From Prevotella melaninogenica (GTDB lineage Bacteria > Bacteroidota > Bacteroidia > Bacteroidales > Bacteroidaceae): 64,000 bases of DNA. Below the pieces are notes generated by a model that saw only the letters and a program-made list of their open reading frames with translations, did not search any database and was not told where the DNA came from. The stretch covers positions 126,501 through 190,500 of the forward strand of contig NZ_CP072347.1 of NCBI RefSeq assembly GCF_018127925.1. Direction: 5' to 3'. Shown here one piece after another: positions 53,154 to 61,711 of the stretch (the stretch's first letter is position 1; each line of letters opens with the position of its first letter). The translations under genes were made by a program, and so were the position numbers.

Positions 53154-53504
53154 ATGCTTCAAGGAGATAACATAACAATACGAAAGGTACACGGAATTGC
53201 GGATACTGACCTGCAGAAAATTAAAGCATTTCTACAAGGAGCAGTGTATTCTTGGTGTATAACTCGCAATGATGAATGGTTCTGTGCGAGGAATTTTATA
53301 GGAGGAGATAATTATTACTGGGAACATTATCCTTTGGGAATCCTCTATTTTCGTCATATAGATGCAGGTTATGACCATGATTATGCTTTTGACCAGGCTG
53401 CAAAAGATGCCGGTAAGATATTGAAAAGTGTTCTGCAAGAAGATAATCGGCTCTTTGAAACTGAGGGCGGTTATACTCGCCGTTATCGTTGGAAGAAACA
53501 ATAA
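53154..53504 (+). CDS. conserved hypothetical protein of 116 residues
   Basis: The product reads MLQGDNITIRKVHGIADTDL, AVYSWCITRNDEWFCARNFI, HYPLGILYFRHIDAGYDHDY with a short helical end. It has good protein character and its own promoter. I recall similar small proteins in Bacteroidales accessory regions but cannot name a family. It lies between the tra operon terminator and the 5S rRNA gene. Confidence 0.65.
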   Translation: MLQGDNITIRKVHGIADTDLQKIKAFLQGAVYSWCITRNDEWFCARNFIGGDNYYWEHYPLGILYFRHIDAGYDHDYAFDQAAKDAGKILKSVLQEDNRLFETEGGYTRRYRWKKQ

Positions 53505-53513
53505 AATATAAAA

Positions 53514-53617
<104 letters not shown>

Positions 53618-53630
53618 ACGTCCACTAAAT

Positions 53631-53673
53631 GAGTTCGGGACGTAAAACCAATAACGGTAGAACTCTTTATTTT
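53631..53673 (+). terminator. weak hairpin-plus-T terminator after the 5S gene
   Basis: GAGTTC (53631-53636) pairs with GAACTC (53660-53665), with an inner CGT/ACG pair, followed by TTTATTTT. The stem is short for the loop size. Confidence 0.5.
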
Positions 53674-53718
53674 AATGAATTATCTAAAATGAAGAAAATT
53701 GTATTTTTCAGAAAGTAG

Positions 53719-54000
53719 GTGATTGATTTAAGTAAAAAACTTAGTCAATCCCTACAAGGATTGTCCTCTGACAAGTCTGTGATGATTGTATGTAGCAATA
53801 TAATTCCACTAATTGTCGGACTCTTTAATCCAATAGCAGGTATAATAGCTACGGCTGTTGTAATGTGCTATTAGTTGTATAACAGCAAGGATGCCAATAA
53901 GAAGGTTGTGATAGTATCTAACAATATGATTCCTCTGATTGTTGGTTTGATAAATCCAATAGCAGGTATAATATCAACAATGATTTTGACTTGCTTTTAG
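53719..54000 (+). other. tandem 126-bp repeat encoding two hydrophobic micro-ORFs in one frame
   Basis: From a GTG at 53719 the frame reads VIDLSKKLSQSLQGLSSDKS, then MIVCSNIIPLIVGLFNPIAG IIATAVVMCY and a TAG at 53872. The same frame goes on LYNSKDANKKVVIVSNN and MIPLIVGLINPIAGIISTMI LTCF to a TAG at 53998. Both units share the IIPLIVGL-NPIAGI core, and their stop regions TAGTTGTATAAC and TAGTTGTTTAAC also match, so the unit was duplicated as 126 bp. Each may be a one-helix membrane peptide, possibly toxin- or holin-like. A strong terminator follows. Confidence 0.5.
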
Positions 54001-54038
54001 TTGTTTAACAACAAAAAAGGAACAGATTAAGTTTCCGG

Positions 54039-54068
54039 AGCGGAGCAACGTGTTTGTTCCGCTTTTTT
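54039..54068 (+). terminator. strong rho-independent terminator
   Basis: AGCGGAGCAA (54039-54048) pairs with TTGTTCCGCT (54054-54063) with one G-U, followed by TTTTTT. It closes the micro-ORF region. The stretch 54069-54293 has no gene I can support. Confidence 0.85.
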
Positions 54069-54293
54069 CATAAGATACCTCAATTCCGCAGTATTTTTTC
54101 TTGTGAGAAAATTTTATATGTTGAAATGTCTTTTTGGGGCTCTATATGTTGATATGAGGTGCGTCGGTGTTTCTTGGGTCTTTTCTAAGCATACAATCCC
54201 CCTCCCAAACCAATGGGGAAGTATGATAACCACAAAGAAATACTGTTTATTCAATGAAGACTTCAGCGTAGTAGGTTTTATTTGTATATAGGT

Positions 54294-54882
54294 TCAGAAC
54301 GGCCTTCCAGCGCGCACCCATTTTGCTGGCACGCTGACAAAATACAGGATAAAGGCTTTCAGCCTGCTTGTCTTTTTCAATGGCTTGACCTTATCGCTGA
54401 TATGACGGACGAAATAGAGATAGAAGTTCTTCGGCATGGCGGTAACCATCATGAAAACCATGTTCTCAGCCATAAAGGAAAAGGGCAGATGCGACCATCC
54501 GAAGTCATTATTCTGTATGTCGAAGTTCTTTTCGCTTGCTCCACGCTCATTATAAAATGTAATGATGTCTTTCTCGGTAAACATCTAGTTATTGGTAAGT
54601 ATACAGCGGTATGTGTATATAACTCCGAAGATATCTGTCTGTTGCTTGCCATCCTTGTCTTTCAAAGCCCAACTTTGAGAAAACGTCCATAATATGATAA
54701 ATTCCACCGAAAGAAGTGATATTCTCGTTTTTAATTGCTACCTTTGCTATGTTAGTTTTTTGCTTACTTGTTATGTTTGCAGCACCAAGATAGGTGAAAT
54801 TTCTGACATATCCAAGTGTTTTGAGAACTTTGTTTCTCAGACACTTGGAGTTCTCATAAGAATTTATGCTGCGGAATTAAGG
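54294..54882 (-). mobile_element. IS1380-family remnant A with internal deletion
   Basis: On the minus strand the right end carries the transposase N-terminus AKVAIKNENITSFGGIYHIM DVFSKLGFE, with its start ATG changed to ATA. It then jumps to the C-terminus MFTEKDIITFYNERGASEKN FDIQNNDFGW, KTSRLKAFILYFVSVPAKWV. The whole middle is missing. The outer end is CCTTAATTCCGCAGCATAAA read from 54882, and a hairpin CCAAGTG...CACTTGG lies just inside. The MBL-fold gene starts 22 bp beyond the end. Confidence 0.8.
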
Positions 54883-54904
54883 TATAACTAATTTTATACA
54901 AATA

Positions 54905-56017
54905 ATGATTCAAAGATTTTTTCACCCAATAGGCCAGGGGGCCTTTTACTCCGAAAGACACACGTTTTGCAATATCAATATCGTGTATGATTGTGGTACG
55001 ACAGACCCAAGTTCACAAGCCAAACAAAGAGTAGTAAGTCAGAGTTTTAGAAAAGATGATGTAATTCACATTCTCTTTATCTCTCATTTTGACAAAGACC
55101 ATATCTCATTGATAGATACATTGAAGAAAGCGGTCAAGAGAATTGAGAGGGTTGTGATACCGCTTCTTCATGATGAAGAAAAGGATTTCCTATCCGGAAT
55201 ATATTGGGCTTTAGGGGAAAGCCGTTTAGCAAATTTGGTGAGCAATCCAAATGAATTCTTTGGAGAAGAAACTAAGATTATTGAAGTACAACCAAGCTCT
55301 GATACGGAGATAGGAGAAATCTCCTCCTTGAATGTGTCAGAAATAGATGAGCCTAGAACAGAAATACCAAGCGGAACTCCGCTGACCATAAAAGGTTTCA
55401 ACGATTATTGGGTGTACATTCCCTTTAATTATGAGTATAAAAATAGGAACAACCAGTTTCTATCTGAATTGCAAAAAGAAGGTATTGATGTCGGCAGATT
55501 GAAAATGGACCCCTATTACATTCTTGAGGAAAATGAGAAAATAAAGAATATCTATAAGAGCAAGGAGATTAGCGGTAACATTAACGAAAACTCGATGTTC
55601 TTATATTCAGGACCATCCTGTAAAAAATTAGGCATACATTTTGGGAGAATGAAATACTATTGTAAAGACTTTTTTAGATGTTGTTTTGATTATCTCTCCC
55701 ATCCTTGCCATTCACATAGAGTTGCTTGTCTATACACTGGTGATGGTGATTTGAATAAAGTGAAGGTTAGAACTATATACAGAACATATTGGGACTTAAT
55801 AGGAACTATACAAATTCCTCATCATGGAAGTTCGGCATCGTTTAATGCAGACGCCCTTGACAATGTATGTTTCCTATGCCCTATCTCTGTAGGAAACGAA
55901 AATTCTTATGGACATCCCTCTCAAAAGGTTATTAGTGAGATACTCTTAAAAAGAAGTTGTCCTATACTTGTAACAGAGAATGTGGATAGTACTTTCGTTG
56001 AAATAATTAAATGCTAA
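54905..56017 (+). CDS. MBL-fold (ComEC-like) metallohydrolase
   Basis: The 370-residue protein has the metallo-beta-lactamase metal motif ILFISHFDKDHISLID (His61, Asp63, Asp65, His66), the later TGDGDLNKV Asp and IPHHGSSAS His motifs typical of ComEC/Rec2-type nuclease domains, and INIVYDCGTTDPSS before the first motif. No membrane helices are present, so it is a free-standing enzyme. It stands alone behind an IS1380 end. Such stand-alone MBL proteins occur in defence islands; a nuclease role is a guess. Confidence 0.82.
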   Translation: MIQRFFHPIGQGAFYSERHTFCNINIVYDCGTTDPSSQAKQRVVSQSFRKDDVIHILFISHFDKDHISLIDTLKKAVKRIERVVIPLLHDEEKDFLSGIYWALGESRLANLVSNPNEFFGEETKIIEVQPSSDTEIGEISSLNVSEIDEPRTEIPSGTPLTIKGFNDYWVYIPFNYEYKNRNNQFLSELQKEGIDVGRLKMDPYYILEENEKIKNIYKSKEISGNINENSMFLYSGPSCKKLGIHFGRMKYYCKDFFRCCFDYLSHPCHSHRVACLYTGDGDLNKVKVRTIYRTYWDLIGTIQIPHHGSSASFNADALDNVCFLCPISVGNENSYGHPSQKVISEILLKRSCPILVTENVDSTFVEIIKC

Positions 56018-56098
56018 CTATTGGAAGCTCCGAATAATAACGAACGAAATAATATGATTGTTTTGCTCGTTTTTTATCTACAAGTGTAAAACAATACT

Positions 56099-56600
56099 CC
56101 GTTAATTTTTATGCTGCATCAGCAGCGAAACTAAATATATCATTTATCTTTTCTTTATTAATGGCGTGTTCGGGTTTTTCTCGAACACGTCAATAATTCG
56201 TTGCGCGTAATAGGCATTGCTCATCTTCGCTTTAAGGCGACCGATGGACGTACCAAGTTCCTTGCGCATAATTTTCGCCACATTGAGTGCTGTGAATGAA
56301 GAGAGAGCCAAAAATACTTCCATAACAGAATGTTTTGCCGCTACTTCCACGTTTGCCCAATACAGATTCGGTAAGTTTTTCAAAGTCCAACTTTGAGAAA
56401 ACGTCCATGATATGATAAATTCCACCGAAGGAAGTGATATTCTCGTTTTTAATTACTACCTTTGGCATGTCAGATTTTTGCTTACTTGTTATGTTTGCAG
56501 CACCAAGATAGGTGAAATTTCTGACATATCCAAGTGTTTTGAAAACTTTGTTTCTCAGACACTTGGAGTTCTCACAAGAATTTATGCTGCGGAATTAAGG
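56099..56600 (-). mobile_element. 0.5 kb IS1380-type deletion derivative B
   Basis: It is about 89 percent like copy C (57886-58389) over its full 502 bp. It ends CCTTAATTCCGCAGCATAAA (minus strand from 56600) and CCGTTAATTTTTATGCTGCA (plus strand from 56099). The remaining coding reads AKVVIKNENITSFGGIYHIM, VLGKRGSSGKTFCYGSIFGS and then, out of frame, ALNVAKIMRKELGTSIGRLK. It lacks the catalytic middle. The DUF2971 gene follows on the plus strand. Confidence 0.8.
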
Positions 56601-56728
56601 TCTCTTTGAAACAAGCAGGCGACCAAAAGAAAAGAAGCAAAAGAATGTCTCTGACAAAATGTCATATTTTTATCTTTCTGGCATTTTTTTTGCAAAGAAA
56701 ATACGCAATTCAAACAATTATCAATCTC

Positions 56729-57496
56729 ATGAATCAATATTGCAGAACCGAAAAAATGAGAGGGCTCAATCCGGACACTTATGTTTATAAGTATATCCGA
56801 TTGGAGTATTTGCTTTCAATGCTGAAAGACCAAAAACTCCGTGTAGACAAAGTGAGTACATGGGAGGACCCTTATGAGAACTTTTTTATGAAAGAAGATT
56901 TCTATACTTATGCTTCTTTCTACAAAAATAATGTCTCAATAAGTACTGAAGATATCTCAAAACGACTATATGGACAGAGCTGGACACTTAAAGAGGAGTC
57001 TGATGCTATGTGGCGTATATATTCTAGCAAAGAAGGGAGGATAAAGGAAAAAGCTGTTAAGGTAAAAATAAAAGTAGATTCTCTTTTCAGTCTTGTATAT
57101 ACTGAAGACCACTGTATGGCAACAACAAGTATTGGAGAAGTGCAATATAAAACAGCAAATGAAATCGAAGAATGGAGAAACAGTTTGGAGAAGAAGAATC
57201 CCTCTATTGATTTCCCTAAGTTTTCAGAAAAATGTCTGTTTATGAAACGAGATTCTTTCCAGCATGAAGAAGAGGTGCGAATAATAATATCCGAGGCTAC
57301 GGATAAGCCTGTAAAAGACTTCCTTGAATTTGATATTCCTAATATTAATATTTTTGAAGAATTCATATTAGATCCACGTCTTAATCAGGAGGATATTAAG
57401 GAAGCTATTCAGTTGATTTCTGGTTGTGGAGTTAAGAAAGAGCTGATAGAACGTTCTATATTGTATGATTTTGTTCCCAAATCTATCAAACTATAG
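56729..57496 (+). CDS. DUF2971 family protein
   Basis: About 255 residues with LNPDTYVYKYIRLEYLLSML, KLRVDKVSTWEDPYENFFMK and a later RDSFQHEEEVRIIISEA segment, the conserved pattern of DUF2971 (Y-K-Y near the N-terminus, F-x-D-P-x-E, H-x-x-E-x-E-x-R). Function is unknown, but the family is often found in phage-defence neighbourhoods. The ATG at 56729 is chosen because family similarity begins shortly after it; upstream residues back to 56606 are low-complexity. A MITE-like repeat follows. Confidence 0.78.
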   Translation: MNQYCRTEKMRGLNPDTYVYKYIRLEYLLSMLKDQKLRVDKVSTWEDPYENFFMKEDFYTYASFYKNNVSISTEDISKRLYGQSWTLKEESDAMWRIYSSKEGRIKEKAVKVKIKVDSLFSLVYTEDHCMATTSIGEVQYKTANEIEEWRNSLEKKNPSIDFPKFSEKCLFMKRDSFQHEEEVRIIISEATDKPVKDFLEFDIPNINIFEEFILDPRLNQEDIKEAIQLISGCGVKKELIERSILYDFVPKSIKL

Positions 57497-57516
57497 AAGT
57501 TATAACCTTTAGAGTT

Positions 57517-57698
57517 GAGGGTGTGTCAAAATGCAAATACCATTTTGAAAATCTTACAGTTTGAAACAATCCAATTAAATATGACCATTTTTGTACTCGG
57601 TTTTGAGTAAAGAAATGATCTTTTCTTTGTCTTTAAAAGAATCCTACTTATAGATTGAAAGTTGTCAAGTTATTATTTTGCTTTTTGACACATCCTCT
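57517..57698. mobile_element. 182-bp MITE-like element
   Basis: GAGGGTGTGTCAAAATGCAAA at the left (written here as GAGGGTGTGTCAAAA from 57517) and GCTTTTTGACACATCCTC at the right (57680-57697) form a terminal inverted repeat of about 20 bp. No coding sequence lies between. No target duplication was recognised. Confidence 0.55.
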
Positions 57699-57736
57699 TT
57701 TTGAATAACGGAATATTATCGTGCGGAACCTAGATT

Positions 57737-57885
57737 ATACGCGAGTTCGGGATAAAAAAAGCTTGAAAAAGTTGGTAATCTCGTCAAAAATTCGTATCCT
57801 TATAGGTGAAAATCAATAGATTACAAGATTTTTGAACGATGATTACCAAGGACAAATTTACTGAAATTTTCTGTATAACAATAGT
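57737..57885 (+). pseudogene. IS982-family left end with transposase N-terminus
   Basis: ATACGCGAGTTCGGGATAA at 57738 is the complement of the IS982-like right end at about 30590. After about 100 bp the frame MITKDKFTEIFCI starts (IS982 transposases begin MITKDKVTEIFCI), but it is broken at 57886 by the start of IS1380-type copy C. This shows that copy C inserted into an older IS982-like element. Confidence 0.7.
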
Positions 57886-58389
57886 CCGTTAAATATTATA
57901 CTGCATCATCAGCGAAACTAAATATATCATTTATCCTTTCTTTATTTAATGGCGTGTTCGGGCTTTTCTCGAACGCGTCAATAATTCGTTGCGTGTAATA
58001 GGCATTAATCATCTTCGCTTTAAGGCGACCGATGGACGTACCAAGTTCCTTGCACATAATTTTCGCCACATTGAGTGCTGTGAATGAAGAGAGAGAGCCG
58101 AAAATACTTCCATGGCTGAATGCTTTGCCGCTACTTCCACGTTTGCCCAATACAGATTTGGTAAGTTTTTCAAAGCCCAACTTTGAGAAAACGTCCATAA
58201 ATGATAAATTCCACCGAAAGAAGTGATATTCTCGTTTTTAATAGCTATCTTTGCCATGTCAGTTTTTTGCTTACTTGTTATGTTTGCAGCACCAAGATAG
58301 GTGAAAATTCTGACATATCCAAGTGTTTTGAGAACTTTGTTTTTCAGGCACTTGGAGTTCTCACAAGAATTTATGCTGCGGAATTAAGG
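57886..58389 (-). mobile_element. 0.5 kb IS1380-type deletion derivative C
   Basis: A 504-bp copy with the same two ends as copy B. Its minus-strand frame stays open: MDVFSKLGFEKLTKSVLGKR, SSGKAFSHGSIFGSLSSFTA, LNVAKIMCKELGTSIGRLKA and KSPNTPLNKERINDIFSFAD, i.e. N- and C-terminal transposase parts fused in frame. The inner hairpin CCAAGTG...CACTTGG is degenerate on one arm (GGCACTTGG). A membrane-protein gene begins 6 bp beyond the right end. Confidence 0.8.
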
Positions 58390-58395
58390 AATTTT

Positions 58396-59058
58396 ATGTA
58401 TTACCATAACTTAATACTTGTTCAAGATAAAATGAATGAAATCATCGAATATATTTTAGGAAAAGAGAATCTTCTTTTGGATATCTTCACCATTGTTTTC
58501 ACTGTTATGTATTCATTATCTGTAATTCGCTTGTTAGGAAAGCTGAAAGCTCGAAAATTAGAACGGAAAAAGATATTTATTAATACTTTTATTAAGGGTA
58601 TATCAGATAATACTATTGCAAATTCAACTGATTTATTGAATATATATTCTGGAATAACAAAATTGAGTCCCGAAGATTTAACAAACAGACAGGACTTAAA
58701 TAAATGGCTTAGGGAGATTCTTGCTAAACTTATAAATAAAGAAGTTGGACAGGATTTAGTACAAGATAAAGTAATAGAAATAAAGGAAAAAATTACGAAT
58801 TTCATTAAAGAAAACGAAACCACTAATCCTTATACAGACTTGCCAGATACAGAGCGAAGTATAATTAATGATTTGAGTGCATTTAATAAGTTAGGTGACC
58901 AAAATTCTATAAATAGAAAACTAAGCGAATTGAGTAGTGTTATTATTACTAGACATGAACAACAGAAGAAAATTGAAAATTTGAATAAATGGTCTATTCC
59001 GTTAGCAATTATAGGAATGGTTTTGACTATCATATTTGGGATTTTATCTATAATCTAA
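58396..59058 (+). CDS. hypothetical membrane protein with two terminal helices
   Basis: From the ATG at 58396 about 220 residues: an N-terminal helix (LLLDIFTIVFTVMYSLSVIR), a long charged helical middle (KEVGQ...KIEIKEKITNFIKENETT-like, probably coiled coil) and a C-terminal helix (WSIPLAIIGMVLTIIFGILS). I do not recognise a family. An alternative start is Met at 58432. The layout, a cytoplasmic helical core between membrane anchors, recalls membrane effectors of abortive infection systems, but this is speculation. Confidence 0.65.
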   Translation: MYYHNLILVQDKMNEIIEYILGKENLLLDIFTIVFTVMYSLSVIRLLGKLKARKLERKKIFINTFIKGISDNTIANSTDLLNIYSGITKLSPEDLTNRQDLNKWLREILAKLINKEVGQDLVQDKVIEIKEKITNFIKENETTNPYTDLPDTERSIINDLSAFNKLGDQNSINRKLSELSSVIITRHEQQKKIENLNKWSIPLAIIGMVLTIIFGILSII

Positions 59059-59217
59059 CGTTAGTTTGATTAATTTGAACAAGTCTTGACTATTACAATT
59101 AATTCAATTTACCAAATTATTAACAACAATGTTTTCATCGAGTTCACGTCAAATATGTACTTTTTGATTATCGATTAAAGTATTTGGTATGCAAATAGAG
59201 TTTTGCAGAGTTCAATA

Positions 59218-59562
59218 TTATAGAGATTTCGTAATCAAATGAGTAGTGATATCCTTGGGTACATGAGAACCACCACAGAAGTAGATACTCATGAGAGAAC
59301 GGATGATTTCGCTGTACTGATAACCGAACGATCTACACCTTAGACCGAGGGTGGAGTCAAATTGCTCCATGATTGAAAATAATCCCCCAAAAGGAGTGAG
59401 TCTCTCAGATTTAATTTGTATCTTCGCCATGTCTATCGTCGGATCCTCTTGTTTTTTGCAACACTAAGATAAGTGAAAATTCTGACATGGCAAAATCCTG
59501 AGCAACTTTTTGTTGCTCAAGTACTTAAAAAGTTTAATTTATAATAGTGTTGCGGAATTAAG
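59218..59562 (-). mobile_element. IS1380-family remnant D
   Basis: The minus strand from about 59430 reads MAKIQIKSERLTPFGGLFSI MEQFDSTLGLRCRSFGYQYS EIIRSLMSIYFCGG, the N-terminus of classic IS1380 transposases, with about ten residues missing after MEQFD. The rest of the IS is gone. Its outer end CTTAATTCCGCAACACTATT and an inner hairpin TGAGCAAC...GTTGCTCA replace those of copies A to C, so it is a separate subfamily. 59059-59217 contains nothing I can name. Confidence 0.8.
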
Positions 59563-59569
59563 AAAAAAT

Positions 59570-60103
59570 ATGAATTCACAGTTTCCAATACTTGCATTAA
59601 ACAGTAACATTACGCAGCTCATCAAAAAAATCCCTTCCGGTGGCATTTTAGAAAATATCAAGGAAGGACTTAACAATGAAATTCGTTTTATAGACCAAGA
59701 TTGTCCTATTTCAGATGTTGCTAAAATAGTAAAGTTTTCAATGGATGGAAAAAGTTATGTTAGCCTGTCTGCAGCATACTGTCAATATCTATGGCTAATG
59801 TGCAGCATAATTATAAGAGAAATGGATTTATCTGTGGTTATGGAGGAGTGCAAACGATGTGGTGTTACTTTAGAGCAATTTATAGAAGGCACAAAGCAAG
59901 CGGTAAGTCTTTCTCAAGAACAAGTTTTGGAACAGATTCCTTTAGAATATAAAGGGATAAATATAGAACAGTATATTGATTACTTAAAACGAATTCCTGA
60001 ACTATTAAATATCGAAGAGTTTTGTAAACTACAAAAATATTATATAAAATTATTGGTCGAATTGATGGGGCAAGAAACGTTTAATTTAGGGAATTTCAGT
60101 TAA
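59570..60103 (+). pseudogene. N-terminal part of a Lit/U49-like protease
   Basis: The 177-residue frame begins 8 bp after the IS1380 end: MNSQFPILALNSNITQLIKK, YVSLSAAYCQYLWLMCSIII, LNIEEFCKLQKYYIKLLVEL and a final ETFNLGNFS. The YVSLSxAYCQYLWxM segment resembles the region before the protease motif of Lit-type (peptidase U49) proteins. The HExxH half is found beyond the IS1182-like element, at 61712-62269. The two parts do not join perfectly at the ends, so some bases were lost or the IS boundary lies inside the apparent reading frame. Confidence 0.55.
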
Positions 60104-60276
60104 TTCCCTCTTAGAGCTCTCCAAGGCAGCCAAAAACTGCATTCTTTTCCTTGGAGAAGGTCCCAGAAAAAGAATATGCTGTGTTATTTGTTCAAAAATC
60201 TCAAATAATGAGTCATATGAGCACACCTGCCCTTTCCATACTATCTATGGACTTGTAAAATTATCCTTAAGTTTTA

Positions 60277-61644
60277 TTAGGCAGCCTTCTTCACCCTCCG
60301 AGCCATCTCCCTTGCGGCAAGAATGGCAGCATTTGCTGTATGGATTCCGAAGAAGAGTAGTAGCCTCTCGCTAAACATATTGCGTGCCTTGATGCGTCCA
60401 AGGCTATAGTGTTGCTTTTGATTTCCAAAGCTACCCTCCATTACCGTAGCTCTGAGGTTTCCAATAATCTTTCTCGCTGTCTTGAGACATTCAGCTTCTT
60501 CTTTGGGTCTTGGACCTTTTCTAGTGAAACAGGTCGTTATGCCTTTTTCTGTACACATAGTGCGGTTGGCATTGTTGGCGTATATGGAATCGGCACCTAC
60601 ACGCTTGACTTTGATTCCCGTCAAAGATTCTTGATATTCTATACATAGCTTAAGACGGACACCCTCGTTGAATGCCTCAAAGCTGTGGTGCTCTATGAAT
60701 GATATGCCGTCTATCTGTATGTTGTTGACCTTTGCCCCAAACTCTACACGCTTGTTTTCCTTGCCTCTGACAATAGGACGGAGGTAGGGGCGGTCGATGC
60801 TGACGATACGGTGCTTGACTTCCTTGCCGGAGAATAGTTCTGACTGTTGGAGGCATACCTCACGCACAGCGGACAGCCGCTTTTCTTGTTCTGCCGACAG
60901 ACAGATGCAAGGACTGTACTGTTTACGCAGACGATTCCATTGGGACAGGAGTTTGGACAGAAGCCTCAGGAGTCTTCTCCTGAGCTTGCGCGTGGACGAG
61001 GCTGTGTGCTTGCGCTGCTTAGCGTATGCAAGCCTGGCCTTGTCAATATTATTATACTTGCTTCTCGGAATACGCTCTGAGAGGTGTTTACACTCGGAGA
61101 CCAGCAGAGTGTGAAGCCAATAACAACACTCCCAGAGCAGCTTGATATCCGTAGGAAAACGCAGGTAGCTCTCGTAACAGGTTGCATCCGTCAAGCACAG
61201 GTCTTTGTCTTTAAGGTTGTCTTTCCATTTGGCATACAATATGCCCTGAAAGCTGTCTATGTCAAGAAACTGACCAAGACGATTGCGTATGGCACTTACA
61301 ATCTTTCCATCCTTGATGGGACAGGAGGGGTCTATCAGAACACCACAGAACATCTGCATGTGGATGCTTCCGTTAAGCATTTCTATCAGACCATCGTCAG
61401 ACAGACCTGTGTATGACTTAAGGAACATTAGGGCTATTTCTCCTTCACCCGAGAAAAGAGGCTTTTTGCCTCGCTTGCTCTTATGGCTAAGGTTCGTATA
61501 CTCTGCTGCCAACTCCTTTAGTGGGAGCTGGGAATGAATGCGTCCAAGTTCGCTTTGTGCAAAGCTTTCACGATAGCTCTGTAAAAAATCGAACTCTGTA
61601 AAGGGCAAAGTTGGTGTTATATCAGAAATTTTTTGTATCTTCAC
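60277..61644 (-). CDS. IS1182/IS5-like transposase
   Basis: The 455-residue transposase opens MKIQKISDITPTLPFTEFDF and shows the IS1182-type order: LCLTDATCYESYLRFPTDIK with the first catalytic Asp, VKRVGADSIYANNANRTMC with the second, and ATVMEGSFGNQKQHYSLGRI with the final Glu (the G-x-Y-G-like EGSFGNQK motif). No frame break is seen, so it could be active. The element probably spans about 60.1-61.7 kb; I could not find matching terminal repeats. A hairpin of CCCCCGA/TCGGGGG lies at about 61667-61700. Confidence 0.88.
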   Translation of the reverse strand: MKIQKISDITPTLPFTEFDFLQSYRESFAQSELGRIHSQLPLKELAAEYTNLSHKSKRGKKPLFSGEGEIALMFLKSYTGLSDDGLIEMLNGSIHMQMFCGVLIDPSCPIKDGKIVSAIRNRLGQFLDIDSFQGILYAKWKDNLKDKDLCLTDATCYESYLRFPTDIKLLWECCYWLHTLLVSECKHLSERIPRSKYNNIDKARLAYAKQRKHTASSTRKLRRRLLRLLSKLLSQWNRLRKQYSPCICLSAEQEKRLSAVREVCLQQSELFSGKEVKHRIVSIDRPYLRPIVRGKENKRVEFGAKVNNIQIDGISFIEHHSFEAFNEGVRLKLCIEYQESLTGIKVKRVGADSIYANNANRTMCTEKGITTCFTRKGPRPKEEAECLKTARKIIGNLRATVMEGSFGNQKQHYSLGRIKARNMFSERLLLFFGIHTANAAILAAREMARRVKKAA

Positions 61645-61711
61645 GACGATTTATTTTAAGTTTTCCCCCGATTCTGCCCGTGATGGGTCGTTCGGGGGAT
61701 TTTATGTAAAG

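Noticed and set aside
53872-53874. Stop-codon readthrough (TAG) joining the two hydrophobic micro-ORFs
   Set aside because: The shared frame follows from a 126-bp duplication, a multiple of three, and no readthrough signal was seen, so separate peptides are the simpler reading.
54103-54291. 62-residue plus-strand frame after the terminator
   Set aside because: Composition is poor, no start signal or homology is apparent, and it runs into the IS1380 remnant.
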